Below, piece after piece: positions 9,824-18,583 of a DNA stretch of 64,000 bases. The stretch covers positions 186,001 through 250,000 of the forward strand of contig AHHB01000028.1 of NCBI GenBank assembly GCA_000242815.2, in the 5' to 3' direction. The stretch comes from Janthinobacterium lividum PAMC 25724 (GTDB lineage: Bacteria > Pseudomonadota > Gammaproteobacteria > Burkholderiales > Burkholderiaceae_D). Within the stretch, counting starts at the first letter, position 1; each line of letters begins with the position of its first letter. Made by a program: the position numbers and the translations under genes. The notes below the pieces were generated by a model, which was not told the origin of the DNA, did not search any database, and saw only the letters and a list, made by a program, of their open reading frames with translations.

Positions 9824-11044
9824 TTACCACCAGGATTCCACCTGGAAACCGACCGAGCTGCCGTTGGTCTTGCCACCGAACACACCCGTCGTCGACAACG
9901 CCGATTCGGCAACGGCGGCCGACTGGGCTGCCTTGTTCCATTTGGCGTAGGTGTAGAAGGCGCGCAGCACGGGGCGCGACCAGAAGCTGTTGCCGGCCGA
10001 CAGTTGAGGGGCAATGGTCAGCTTGGTCAGGTTGCGGCTTTCGCCGCCTTCCGGCTTGACGATGTCGTGGCCCAGTTCCACCGCCAGGCTGTAGTTGTCC
10101 GTAAAGTGGTAGACGGGGCGCGCGCCGATCGAGGTCCATTTGCTGCTGACGCCCGCCGTTTCCTTGTCTTCGTAGACGAAGGTGCCCATGCCCGACCAGG
10201 CGCCTTTGGGCTGGATCATGACCTGTTCCGTCAGGCGCACGACCTTGTCATCCTTGCCGGCGCCCAGGCTGAAGCCGCCCGTGTTGGCGGCGCTGCCTTT
10301 GCCATACTGCAATGCCACCTTGTTGAAGCCGCCCAGCAGATTGCCCTGCGTATGCATGATGGTCAGCAAGTGGCCGCCGGCGATGGGGGCCGCGCCTTGC
10401 GCGTTGCGTTTCTGATTCAATTGCAGGCCCAGCGTCAGTTCACCGTCCGGGTTGACCTTGATGCCGGAAAAGCGCAAGTCGTGGGACAGGCCCATACGCT
10501 TGCTGTCGCCGTCGTCGGCCGTGCGCACGATGGCGTAGGCCAGCTTGGCGGCGCCCAGGTCGATGTTTTCCAGGCCGGCGCCAGGGCCGCTGTTATTCCA
10601 GAAGTAGTAATCGGTGATGTGCACGTCCTGGCGGTCGTAGTAGCGTTTGCCGACCCAGGCGCGCGCTTCGGCGAAGGCGCCCGTGCCGATCTTGTCGGCC
10701 ACCACGTTCATTTCGCGCCATGACGGGTTCGACTGCTCCCAGTCCTGATTCTGGTTGACGGAAAACGCCACCAGGGTGTTGATGCGGAAGGTGGTGCCGT
10801 TGGCTGCCTTGAAGGCTTCGCCGCCGAATTTCAGCTCGCCGTAGGTTTCGCACTCATTGCCCAGACGATACTTGGACGAGGCGCCGGCCAGGCCGAAACA
10901 GGCTTCCTTGCCGCCTTCGCTGCTGGTGCCAAAGCCCGAGCGGATGTAGCCGCCGAAGTCGACCGGCAACGCCGCCTGGGCAGCCGAAGCGCTCAAGGCC
11001 AACGCCACGGCGGCAGGCAAAGTTTTCAAGAAATGTTTGTTCAT
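9824..11044 (-). CDS. lamB: Maltoporin LamB
   Basis: Outer-membrane sugar porin of 406 residues. The start at 11044 is chosen because MNKHFLKTLPAAVALALSAS begins a clear signal peptide (cleavage after AQA) with a GGAG ribosome site just upstream; an earlier in-frame start would place 19 residues before it. The mature protein opens VDFGGYIRSGFGTS, as in LamB, has a Cys-containing first loop and ends VGFQVESWW, a typical aromatic porin C terminus. Preceded by a promoter with three operators shared with the mal operon, and followed by a terminator. It supplies maltodextrins to the MalEFGK system. Confidence 0.93.
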   Translation of the reverse strand: MNKHFLKTLPAAVALALSASAAQAALPVDFGGYIRSGFGTSSEGGKEACFGLAGASSKYRLGNECETYGELKFGGEAFKAANGTTFRINTLVAFSVNQNQDWEQSNPSWREMNVVADKIGTGAFAEARAWVGKRYYDRQDVHITDYYFWNNSGPGAGLENIDLGAAKLAYAIVRTADDGDSKRMGLSHDLRFSGIKVNPDGELTLGLQLNQKRNAQGAAPIAGGHLLTIMHTQGNLLGGFNKVALQYGKGSAANTGGFSLGAGKDDKVVRLTEQVMIQPKGAWSGMGTFVYEDKETAGVSSKWTSIGARPVYHFTDNYSLAVELGHDIVKPEGGESRNLTKLTIAPQLSAGNSFWSRPVLRAFYTYAKWNKAAQSAAVAESALSTTGVFGGKTNGSSVGFQVESWW

Positions 11045-11098
11045 TGCGTCTCCAGTATTTTTATAGGTGTGGGATCGGTGCGCATAACTTCGCACAGC

Positions 11099-11110
11099 CA
11101 AAGCGCTTTA
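11099..11110. promoter_or_regulatory. LacI-family operator 3 at lamB (one mismatch)
   Basis: CAAAGCGCTTTA, one base off the palindrome. It lies in the lamB leader 21 bp from the next site. Confidence 0.75.
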
Positions 11111-11119
11111 GTTATGGTT

Positions 11120-11131
11120 CAAAGCGCTTTG
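11120..11131. promoter_or_regulatory. LacI-family operator 2 at lamB
   Basis: Perfect CAAAGCGCTTTG immediately downstream of the -10 box, at the likely transcription start. Spaced exactly 21 bp from the site on either side. Confidence 0.85.
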
Positions 11132-11161
11132 AGTATAGTTCAAAGCGCTTTGATCGGTAAA
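11132..11161 (-). promoter_or_regulatory. Promoter of lamB
   Basis: On the minus strand TTTACC (11156-11161) and TATACT (11132-11137) are separated by 18 bp, and an operator occupies the spacer. Box sequences, spacing and operator position all match the mal operon promoter. Confidence 0.7.
11141..11152. promoter_or_regulatory. LacI-family operator 1 inside the lamB promoter spacer
   Basis: Perfect CAAAGCGCTTTG between the -35 and -10 boxes. Confidence 0.85.
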
Positions 11162-11818
11162 CTAGTTTTGCTCTTTGAATTCTTCTTCAACTGTTGAGCT
11201 GTTGCGGAGAAACATCAAAGGCGGGTGGCGCTGCCCAATATGAACAGGCTTCCTAGGCTGATCCGTACGACCTCGGTGATGCAGAAAGGCAATCGTCGCA
11301 CCGCGTCATGGCGCCGCGCGGCAGGCGTGGTCTCGGCCTGCCCGTGATCGGCTAGCGCATCATCTTGCCTTGCTGGCCCAGTGCCTGCTGTAATCGTGCA
11401 ACCGTTCGTTGCTGTGGCCGTCGGGCCGCCACCGGCGGCGCAAAAATCGCGTCTTTGTGACGCATTTGCGTGCCCACCTGTATGCTCCCGCGCCATCGCG
11501 AGTCCGTCGAACAGTCTGGCGGCCGCGATGGCGGGAGTTGAGCGATATTCTGACATCAGGAATTTTTTCCCAACATTGCAGAATATATATTTGCTGCGAT
11601 GCACTACGCCACGCCGCGTATTGTCAACTTATGTCTTTTCTGAATACCCATCATGCGTCAAGTAAATTGCAAAAAAGAATTGATCTATGTTAATTTCATA
11701 TCTGTTTGTGTCAGATTGCAATAGTTTCCTATTGCTACAACATGGGCATACATCAGCGTATTAAGCGTGTAGTCACCAATAATGAGGGCGCGAGCCCGGT
11801 TCCGTTCAGGGAGTGTGC
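11162..11818. other. Gene-poor interval between lamB and the patatin gene
   Basis: About 650 bp between two divergent genes. A 129-codon minus-strand frame (11215-11604) exists but has no recognisable domain, no clear ribosome site and poor composition, so I do not call it. The part from about 11570 to 11780 is markedly AT-rich compared with its surroundings and probably holds the promoter of the downstream gene. No RNA gene or repeat was recognised. Confidence 0.5.
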
Positions 11819-12934
11819 ATGAAGACAGCAAGCATGACGCCGCCATATCGGGCACCCGCCAAGAAACCTGCCCGCAAGACGGGCTTGCTGCTTGGTGGCG
11901 GTGCACCAAATTCCACCTTGATTGCGGGCGCGCTAGCCGCGTTTCTCGATGCAGGCATCGAATTCGATGTCATTTCGGCCTCCGGCGCCGGTGTGTTGAT
12001 GGGCTTGCTTTACACCACGCCGCATCAGGCTACGCCGCGCCAAGCCTTGCAAAACTGGGCCGATACAGGCGTGGCCGACAGCATTTACAAGATGATTCCG
12101 ATCAACTACAAGGTGTTCCAGAAGCCGGGCATGCACGCGAGCACCTTTCGAGACGCTTTCCAGGCGCCGGCCAACAATCCTTTTTACCAGGCATTCCAGC
12201 AAAGCTTTGCGGGCGTGCCCACTGCCTGGTCGGACTGGGGCAAGCTGATGCTGTCGTCGCTGTCGCCATCGGACCTGTCGGCGAAGAGTCTGGGATTGTG
12301 CGCGCATTTGCCTTTCCTGGAATCAGCCGTGGATTTTTCGGGCGTGGCGCATATGCGTCCCGATTTTTACATCAATGCCTATAATCTCAGCGAGCACCGC
12401 ATGCAAATCTGGGGCAAGCACGAGATCGCACCGATCCACGTGCGCGCAGCCCTGTCGTTTCCTTTCTTGTATGCCCCCACGACCATCGATGGTGACGATT
12501 ACATCGAAGGTGCGGCGCTCGACACGCTCAATTTCGAGCCCTTTATCGAAGGCAAGGGGGAACACCATGACGCCGACACCCTGGTCATCCTCGACATCCT
12601 CGGTGACGAACGCCTGCTGCGCAGGCCGCGCAACCTGTACGACGCCTGGGTGCGCTCCATCATCACGCCGCTGGTGAAAATTTCCAAGAGCGAATTGCGG
12701 CTGTTTGAACTCGAGCACAACACCGACGCGCGCACGGGCCAGCCCAAGCGGCGTTTGCTGAAACTCGACTTGATGGGCGGCATCCCCGAACAGCACTGGC
12801 CCGATACTCTGGACTGGTCCAGTTCGAACATGCAGTTGCTGTTTGACGTGGGCCACAAGGCGGGCCTGGCATTTTGCCGCCAGCATGGCGACTTGCTGCG
12901 CCGCAAGCCTGATGCTTCCCCCCTGGCGGCCTGA
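11819..12934 (+). CDS. Patatin-like phospholipase-family protein with altered catalytic motifs
   Basis: Protein of 371 residues with a patatin fold signature. The ATG at 11819 is chosen because AGGGAG lies 6 bp upstream; a GTG two codons earlier is less likely. The oxyanion-hole motif is present (KTGLLLGGGAPNS, residues about 21-33). The nucleophile region reads VISASGAGVL where the family usually has G-x-S-x-G, and the second catalytic motif reads YIEGAAL where D-G-G/A is usual, so the Asp is replaced by Glu. No signal peptide. It may be a divergent subfamily with a different chemistry or a non-enzymatic member. A weak terminator follows. Confidence 0.8.
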   Translation: MKTASMTPPYRAPAKKPARKTGLLLGGGAPNSTLIAGALAAFLDAGIEFDVISASGAGVLMGLLYTTPHQATPRQALQNWADTGVADSIYKMIPINYKVFQKPGMHASTFRDAFQAPANNPFYQAFQQSFAGVPTAWSDWGKLMLSSLSPSDLSAKSLGLCAHLPFLESAVDFSGVAHMRPDFYINAYNLSEHRMQIWGKHEIAPIHVRAALSFPFLYAPTTIDGDDYIEGAALDTLNFEPFIEGKGEHHDADTLVILDILGDERLLRRPRNLYDAWVRSIITPLVKISKSELRLFELEHNTDARTGQPKRRLLKLDLMGGIPEQHWPDTLDWSSSNMQLLFDVGHKAGLAFCRQHGDLLRRKPDASPLAA

Positions 12935-12983
12935 CGTCGCCAGCAACACGTCCCCGGCCACCTGATCGGCAGCTACTTATCCT

Positions 12984-13005
12984 GCCTGGCTCCCCAGGCT
13001 GTTTT
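12984..13005 (+). terminator. Weak terminator-like hairpin after patatin gene
   Basis: Stem GCCTGG/CCAGGC (12984-12989 and 12994-12999) with a 4-nt loop, followed by TGTTTT. It is 50 bp after the patatin stop and just ahead of the chemotaxis receptor gene. Confidence 0.45.
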
Positions 13006-13022
13006 CCTGACTGTGAAACATC

Positions 13023-14669
13023 ATGAATATCACCAAACAATTAATTGTGACTCTTACCATCGCCTTGCTGGCTCTGCTGCTGCTGGGCGCCGGCGGCGCC
13101 ATTCAGTTGCAGCGCGCCCAGCAGCGTTTCGATACCGTGCAAAACCGCATCATTCCCAGCATCCAGGGTTTAAATGCGGCCAAGGGTTTCCTGGCCGATG
13201 CGCGCCTGGCTGGCTACCGCCTGTCCGTGTTCGCCAACCTGGCCGACAAGACGGCGCTGGACAAGGCCGTGGTCGACGCCAACACCAATTTTGACAAGCT
13301 CATCGCCACTTACCGCGCCGAGCGCCTGTACGACGCCACGGACAGCAAGATGCTCGACGCCGACCAGGCCGCCATGGAAGCCTACCGCCGCGCGCTGGTG
13401 CCATTTTTCGCTGCCGCCTACGCTGGCGACATGGATGGCGTGCGCGCCACCTTGCTCGCTGGAACGCCACTGGCCCTCACGGCCGCTGCCGCGAAAAAGA
13501 GCATAGATGAGCATATTGCCTACAACAATAAGCTGGTCGACGACGTGAAGGCCGAGAGCCTCGCTGCCTACGATACGGCGTTTACCACCATGCTGGCCGT
13601 GCTGGGCGTGGCCGTGCTGCTGACGGGCGCTCTAGCGTGGCATATCTACCGCACCATCAGTGGCGGCCTGGGTAATATCGAGCATACCCTGGAGCGCGTC
13701 AGCGCCTCGCTGGACTTGTCGTCGGCCATGCCCGTCGAACGCATGGATGAAGTGGGCCGCACGGCCACCGCCTTCAACAAGTTTTTGGAGCGCATCGTCG
13801 ACGTGATCGCCACCGTGCGCACCTCGGCCGATACGGTTAGCGTGGCAGCTGCGCAAATTTCCGCCGGTAACGCGGACTTGTCCGTACGCACCGAGCAGCA
13901 GGCGTCTTCGCTGGAAGAAACGGCTTCCAGCCTGGAAGAGCTGACCTCGGCCGTGCGGCAGAATACGGACAATGCGCGCCAAGCCAATACCCTGGCCGTG
14001 TCCGCCTCGGACGTGGCGCGCAAGGGCGGCGCCGTGGTGGCGCAAGTGGTGGGCACGATGGGTTCGATCAATGAATCGGCGAAGAAGATTGCCGACATTA
14101 TCGGTGTGATCGACGGCATTGCCTTCCAAACCAATATTCTGGCCTTGAATGCGGCCGTCGAAGCGGCCCGCGCGGGCGAGCAGGGCCGCGGTTTTGCCGT
14201 GGTGGCCACGGAAGTGCGCAACCTGGCGCAGCGTTCGGCAGCGGCGGCCAAGGAAATCAAGGGTTTGATTGAGGATTCCGTGGATAAAGTCAACACCGGC
14301 AGCGCGCTGGTCGATCAGGCGGGCGCGACGATGGAAGAGATCGTCGCCAGCATCGGTCGCGTGACGGACATCATGGGCGACATCGCCAATGCCAGCCACG
14401 AGCAAAGCGCCGGCATCGAACAAGTGAACCAGGCCATTTCGCAAATGGACCAGGTGACCCAGCAAAATGCAGCCCTGGTGGAAGAGGCGGCCGCTGCTGC
14501 AGTGTCGCTGCAAGAGCGCGCCGTCGAGCTGGTCGACGTAGTGGCCGTGTTCCGCTTGCGTGGCGATGCGCAGGCCACATCGTTGAAAACGGCGGCTGGC
14601 TTGCCGGCCAGGGCGACGCCTGCCGCCAGCCGGCGCATGACGCTGCCCAGTCGCAGCGCCCGCAGTTAA
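13023..14669 (+). CDS. Methyl-accepting chemotaxis protein
   Basis: Transducer of 548 residues. Transmembrane helix 1 is at about residues 7-30 and helix 2 at about 182-205. Between them is a roughly 150-residue periplasmic sensor of the four-helix-bundle type. A HAMP region follows ([20 protein letters not shown]). The cytoplasmic signalling hairpin has the conserved tip [20 protein letters not shown] near residue 360. The C terminus ends SRSARS and lacks the NWETF-type pentapeptide that binds CheR/CheB. No che genes are near, so this is a stand-alone receptor. The ligand is unknown; its neighbours give no hint. Confidence 0.93.
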   Translation: MNITKQLIVTLTIALLALLLLGAGGAIQLQRAQQRFDTVQNRIIPSIQGLNAAKGFLADARLAGYRLSVFANLADKTALDKAVVDANTNFDKLIATYRAERLYDATDSKMLDADQAAMEAYRRALVPFFAAAYAGDMDGVRATLLAGTPLALTAAAAKKSIDEHIAYNNKLVDDVKAESLAAYDTAFTTMLAVLGVAVLLTGALAWHIYRTISGGLGNIEHTLERVSASLDLSSAMPVERMDEVGRTATAFNKFLERIVDVIATVRTSADTVSVAAAQISAGNADLSVRTEQQASSLEETASSLEELTSAVRQNTDNARQANTLAVSASDVARKGGAVVAQVVGTMGSINESAKKIADIIGVIDGIAFQTNILALNAAVEAARAGEQGRGFAVVATEVRNLAQRSAAAAKEIKGLIEDSVDKVNTGSALVDQAGATMEEIVASIGRVTDIMGDIANASHEQSAGIEQVNQAISQMDQVTQQNAALVEEAAAAAVSLQERAVELVDVVAVFRLRGDAQATSLKTAAGLPARATPAASRRMTLPSRSARS

Positions 14670-14681
14670 ACCTTGTGACGA

Positions 14682-14702
14682 CCCCGGTACGCCGGGGTTT
14701 TT
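14682..14702 (+). terminator. Rho-independent terminator of the chemotaxis receptor gene
   Basis: CCCCGG/CCGGGG stem (14682-14687 and 14692-14697) with loop TACG, followed by five T residues, 13 bp after the stop codon. Confidence 0.9.
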
Positions 14703-14840
14703 CTTCGGTGATATGATAGTTGTTCAAGCAAGCGTTGCGTTCTGTCCCTGTGGCGACGGTGAACCAAGTTGACGAGAGACACGGCGCGGGCCCGATAAAA
14801 GACCCGCTGACTTTCATCAACATGATGGGGAGATCAAAAA

Positions 14841-15308
14841 TTGAGGCAGATCGAAGCAAGCATCCACATTGCAGTCCCGCCCACGCTCATCGATCAAATC
14901 TGGAGCGAAGTCGACCGATGGCATGCGTGGGACCCCGATACACGGCAAGCGTGCCTCAACGGGCCATTCGAAGTTGGCACAAAGGGCAGGATAGTTCCCA
15001 GCAAAGGGATGGGTATTGCGATGCTGATCACCGAGCGCTCTGCCGGCCGATCGTTTACTGTCGAGGGGCATATTCCGCTATTCCGATTACATTTTGAGCA
15101 CACGGTTGTTGCCGCAGATGGCGGATCGGAAGTCATTCACCGCGTATGGTTCTCTGGCGCGCTTGCTTTTCTGTTCGGGCCAGGCGTTGCCAAACAAGTC
15201 CGCCAAGGTCTGCCCAAAACGATGCGTTCGCTCAAGGCCTATGCCGAAAAACGCAACGCTGCTATCCATGATGGCGAGGTGGATGGGGCCAAGGCGACAA
15301 CAGTCTGA
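14841..15308 (+). CDS. SRPBCC-fold (polyketide cyclase/START-like) protein
   Basis: Small cytoplasmic protein of 155 residues starting with TTG at 14841; GGGGAG lies about 8 bp upstream. The start IEASIHIAVPPTLIDQIWSEVDRWHAWDPD is the usual first strand and helix of SRPBCC lipid or hydrophobic-ligand binding domains. The pattern GTKGRIVPSKG...ITERSAGRSFTVEGHIP also fits the family. The long C-terminal helix (residues about 115-145) closes the pocket in this fold. The ligand and role cannot be inferred. It is flanked by a terminator upstream and a separately transcribed gene downstream. Confidence 0.75.
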   Translation: MRQIEASIHIAVPPTLIDQIWSEVDRWHAWDPDTRQACLNGPFEVGTKGRIVPSKGMGIAMLITERSAGRSFTVEGHIPLFRLHFEHTVVAADGGSEVIHRVWFSGALAFLFGPGVAKQVRQGLPKTMRSLKAYAEKRNAAIHDGEVDGAKATTV

Positions 15309-15466
15309 CGGATAGTTTCCCATCGTCAATTCCTGGCAAGGCAGCGTAGCGTCGCAAATTAACGTGCCGTTCCCGTCATGATGGAATACAATTCTCGCGT
15401 GGCAGCCAGCGTGCCTGGTAAGGCCAGGTACGGCGCCATGCCTTGAACTTGGAAAGATGGTGGCTT

Positions 15467-16369
15467 ATGACTCCGCAGTTCCCTCAGCAAACGGCGCCTT
15501 GCGCGCCACCCACGCGGCGCATCTCACGCCAGCCCTTCGTTTCCCGCTTCGTCCTGATATGTTGCTGTCTGCTGGTCACGGCACCGGTCATGGCCGCCAC
15601 GCCTGCCACGCCTGCCAACAGCAGCGTCATGCTGGAAGAGCTGACCAGTACCGAGTTGCGCAGCCGTATCGAGCACGGCGCCACCACCGTGCTGGTGCCG
15701 ATTGGCGGCGTCGAGCAGAGCGGGCCATATATTGCGCTGGGTAAACACAATGTGCGTGCCGGGCTGCTGGCGCGCCAGATTGCGCAAAAGCTGGGCAACA
15801 CCATGGTTGCGCCCGTCGTTTCCTATGTGCCGGAAGGCAGTATTGCGCCCCCGGCCGGGCACATGCGCTATGCCGGCACGATTTCGATTCCGCCCGCCGT
15901 TTTCGAAGCCGTACTCGAAGCGATAGCTGCCAGCCTGCGCCAGCATGGTTTCCGCGACATCATCTTCCTCGGTGATCACGGTGGTTACCAAAAGAACGAG
16001 CAGAATGTGGCGAATAAACTCAACCTTGCCTGGGCAAAAGCATCCGCGCTGCACGATGCACGTGCGTATGCCTTGTCCGGCTATTATGACATTACGCAAT
16101 CGACCTATATTGCCGAACTGCATAAGCGTGGCTATAGCAGCGCCGAGATCGGCCTGCACGCGGGCATGGCCGACGCGGCGCTGATGCTGGCGACGCAGCC
16201 GTCGATGGTGCGCAGCGATGCCATGGCCCACGGGTCCAAGCCCGGCGTGGCCGACGGCGTGCGCGGCGACGCCACGCGCGCCACGGCGGAACTGGGCCAG
16301 ATCGGCATCAAGCTGCAGGTCGATAGCTCGGTGGCCGCCATCAGGCAGCTGCTGCAACGTAATCAATAA
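15467..16369 (+). CDS. Exported creatininase-family protein
   Basis: Protein of 300 residues from the ATG at 15467, preceded by GGAAAG; an upstream in-frame TTG (15443) is possible. An N-terminal hydrophobic stretch (FVLICCCLLVTAPVMAATP, about residues 26-45) predicts export. The metal-site motif reads GGVEQSGPYIALGKHNVRA where classical creatininases have E-Q-H-G-P-H-x-P-L-x-T-D: Glu is kept, the first His is Ser and the Asp position is His. A later GDHGGYQKNE matches the G-H-G-G-N motif. It belongs to a divergent branch of amidohydrolases and its substrate is not predictable. It is followed 55 bp later by a secreted beta-propeller gene on the same strand, probably one operon. Confidence 0.8.
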   Translation: MTPQFPQQTAPCAPPTRRISRQPFVSRFVLICCCLLVTAPVMAATPATPANSSVMLEELTSTELRSRIEHGATTVLVPIGGVEQSGPYIALGKHNVRAGLLARQIAQKLGNTMVAPVVSYVPEGSIAPPAGHMRYAGTISIPPAVFEAVLEAIAASLRQHGFRDIIFLGDHGGYQKNEQNVANKLNLAWAKASALHDARAYALSGYYDITQSTYIAELHKRGYSSAEIGLHAGMADAALMLATQPSMVRSDAMAHGSKPGVADGVRGDATRATAELGQIGIKLQVDSSVAAIRQLLQRNQ

Positions 16370-16424
16370 CATCCGCCGGGGTGCTGAACTTCCGGCTTTT
16401 GCAACGAAAATGACGCGAAATAAC

Positions 16425-17696
16425 ATGAAAAAATCTCAACGACGTCACATCGTCACCTTGTCCGTCCTGGCTGCCGCACTGGCAGCCTTGGGCGTGGCCA
16501 GCCAGGTCATCGGCGCCAGCACAGCGGCCCCTGCCGCCGCTGCACCCGCTGCCATCTATTCTCCGCTGCCGGGCATGCCGCCGCTGGTGGACCCGAAAAA
16601 CGTGTATGGCAGCACTGCCAGCAGCAATATGAGTGCCGTCGTCAAGGATCACTTGCGCCGCATCTATGTGCCCAATCTGCGCTCGAACGATGTCTACGTG
16701 ATCGACCAGGATAGCCTGAAGGTAGTCGACAAGTTCAAGGTCGGCAGCGGCCCGCAGCACGTCGTGCCGTCGTGGGACTTGCGCACTCTGTGGGTAGCGA
16801 ACAATGCCGAACGCACGGACAAGGGCAGTCTGACGCCGGTCGACCCTTTGAGCGGCAAGCCGGGCAAGGAAGTGCCGGTCGATGATCCTTATAATATGTA
16901 CTTCACACCGGACGGCAAGTCGGCCATCGTCGTGGCCGAGGCGCGCCGCCGCCTAGATTTCCGCGATCCGAAGACCATGGCGGTACAGTATGCGATCGAC
17001 ACGCCCCAGTGCGGCGGCATCAACCATGCCGATTTTTCAAATGACGGGCGCTACGCCATCTTCACCTGCGAGTTCGACGGCACCATCGCCAAGATCGACC
17101 TTGTGGGGCGCAAGGTTGAGAGCTACCTGAAATTGCAAATGCCGGCCAAGCGTTTTGCCGAGTCCGACCCCGTGGGCGGCCCGGCAAATGAAATCTGCAG
17201 CGTCAAGAAGGGCATGCCGCAAGATATACGTATCTCGCCCGATGGCAAGAAATTCTATATCGCCGACATGGACGCCGATGGCGTGCACATCGTCGATGGC
17301 GCCACCCTGAAGCAAATCGGCTTCATCCAGACCGGCGTGGGTGCGCATGGCTTGTACCCTAGCCGTGACGGCAAGAAACTATACGTGGCCAACCGCGGCA
17401 CGCACCGCATCCACGGCAAGCCGAAGGGCAAGGGCAGCGTCAGCGTGATCGATTTCGCCACCGAAAAAGTGGTGTCGCAGTGGCCGATTCCCGGTGGCGG
17501 TAGCCCCGACATGGGCAATGTGAGTGCCGATGGCAAATATCTATGGCTGTCCGGCCGTTTTGATGATGTCGTGTATCGCATCGATACGCACAGTGGCGAC
17601 GTCTCCAAAGTGAAAGTCGGCCAGGAACCGCACGGCCTGACCGTGTGGCCGCAGCCGGGCCGCTATTCGCTGGGCCATACGGGCAACCTGCGCTGA
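16425..17696 (+). CDS. Exported YVTN/YncE-type beta-propeller protein
   Basis: Protein of 423 residues from ATG 16425 (an ATG 15 bp earlier is also possible). A signal peptide covers residues 1-30 (MKKSQRRHIVTLSVLAAALA). Repeated blades carry the motif S-x-D-G-K-x-x-Y/W-V-A or I-A-D (TPDGKSAIVVAE, SPDGKKFYIADMD, SRDGKKLYVANRG, SADGKYLWLSGR), typical of YVTN propellers. It is probably a periplasmic binding or scaffold protein, since no catalytic motif is evident. The pairing with an exported creatininase-like protein suggests a joint periplasmic function. Confidence 0.85.
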   Translation: MKKSQRRHIVTLSVLAAALAALGVASQVIGASTAAPAAAAPAAIYSPLPGMPPLVDPKNVYGSTASSNMSAVVKDHLRRIYVPNLRSNDVYVIDQDSLKVVDKFKVGSGPQHVVPSWDLRTLWVANNAERTDKGSLTPVDPLSGKPGKEVPVDDPYNMYFTPDGKSAIVVAEARRRLDFRDPKTMAVQYAIDTPQCGGINHADFSNDGRYAIFTCEFDGTIAKIDLVGRKVESYLKLQMPAKRFAESDPVGGPANEICSVKKGMPQDIRISPDGKKFYIADMDADGVHIVDGATLKQIGFIQTGVGAHGLYPSRDGKKLYVANRGTHRIHGKPKGKGSVSVIDFATEKVVSQWPIPGGGSPDMGNVSADGKYLWLSGRFDDVVYRIDTHSGDVSKVKVGQEPHGLTVWPQPGRYSLGHTGNLR

Positions 17697-17731
17697 GCGA
17701 GGCAGGCGCCAGGCGATCACTCCATCAGCCC

Positions 17732-17767
17732 CACTACTGTGCGGACATCTTCCGCCGCGCAGTAGTG
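17732..17767 (+). terminator. Strong hairpin after the beta-propeller gene
   Basis: Arms CACTACTGTGCGG (17732-17744) and CCGCGCAGTAGTG (17755-17767) pair over 13 positions with one G-U in RNA and a 10-nt loop. It starts 36 bp after the stop codon. There is no U-tract, so it may be a Rho-aided terminator or a 3'-end stabiliser. Confidence 0.5.
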
Positions 17768-17842
17768 CTTGCAAATCTTGCCTATAATGCAATTACGATA
17801 CATACTGCGTTTTCCGTGCCACATTCTGCTAGGAGTGCCCTC

Positions 17843-18214
17843 ATGATTCTTGATCATATCGGTTTGAATGTCAGCGACGCACAGGCCAGCAAGGCTTTCT
17901 TTTCTGCTGCCCTGGCACCGCTGGGCGTATCGGTGGTGATGGAAGTGCATGGCTGGGTTGGCCTGGGGAAAGATGGCAAGCCTGATTTCTGGTTCGGCGT
18001 GGGCGGTACGCCGCATGCCGGCATGCATCTCGCCTTCGTGGCAGACAACCGCGCCCAGGTGGATGCGTTTTACCAGGCCGCGCTGGCAGCAGGCGGCAAG
18101 GATAACGGCGCCCCTGGCATCCGCGCCATCTACCACCCGAATTACTATGGCGCCTTCGTGCTGGGCCCGGACGGTCACAATGTCGAAGCCGTCTGCCACC
18201 ATCCCGAGCCGTGA
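17843..18214 (+). CDS. VOC-superfamily (glyoxalase/bleomycin-resistance-like) protein
   Basis: Protein of 123 residues. The start at 17843 follows a clear AGGAG at 17831-17835. The opening MILDHIGLNVSDAQASKAFF and the closing GAFVLGPDGHNVEAVCH are typical of single-domain VOC enzymes. The candidate metal residues are His5 in DHIGLNV and Glu in NVEAVCH. Substrate unknown. The gene for a DUF2628-like membrane protein starts 27 bp later and may share the transcript. Confidence 0.88.
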   Translation: MILDHIGLNVSDAQASKAFFSAALAPLGVSVVMEVHGWVGLGKDGKPDFWFGVGGTPHAGMHLAFVADNRAQVDAFYQAALAAGGKDNGAPGIRAIYHPNYYGAFVLGPDGHNVEAVCHHPEP

Positions 18215-18241
18215 CGCCGAGCATGACCTGAGGAGAGCAAT

Positions 18242-18583
18242 ATGCAGCACAGCGCCACCCTGTTTGCCGACGATGCCGGCCGCTATGCCTACGTGAGAGC
18301 GGGATTTTCCTGGTCAGCCCTGTTTCTGGGCTGGCTCTGGGCCGTGGCCAAGCGCCGCTGGTGGCTGTTGCTGCTGATGCTGGCGATGGATGTCTGCCTG
18401 TGGTTTGGCAGCCAACTGGCCAGCGAACTGCGCCTCGCTCCGATGCTGCTGCTGATGGCTGTCGCGGAGCTCAGTTACCTGCTGGCGCGCGGCTGGTATG
18501 CCAACCGCTGGCTGGAAGCGTCGCTGCGCAGCCATGGTTACAAGCCCGTCGCGCTGGGTGCCAGTACCGGCGACGTTCGTTGA
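18242..18583 (+). CDS. Small membrane protein, DUF2628-like
   Basis: Protein of 113 residues with two or three transmembrane helices (about 20-36, 40-57, 62-82). The pattern YVRAGFSWSALFLGWLWAVAKRRWW followed by a C-terminal YANRWLEASLRSHGYKPV matches DUF2628 proteins as I recall them. A GAGGAG ribosome site lies at 18231-18236. Function unknown. Confidence 0.75.
   Translation: MQHSATLFADDAGRYAYVRAGFSWSALFLGWLWAVAKRRWWLLLLMLAMDVCLWFGSQLASELRLAPMLLLMAVAELSYLLARGWYANRWLEASLRSHGYKPVALGASTGDVR

Noticed and set aside
11215..11604. 129-codon minus-strand frame in the lamB-patatin gap
   Set aside because: No recognisable family, no ribosome site and atypical composition; I could not support it as a gene.
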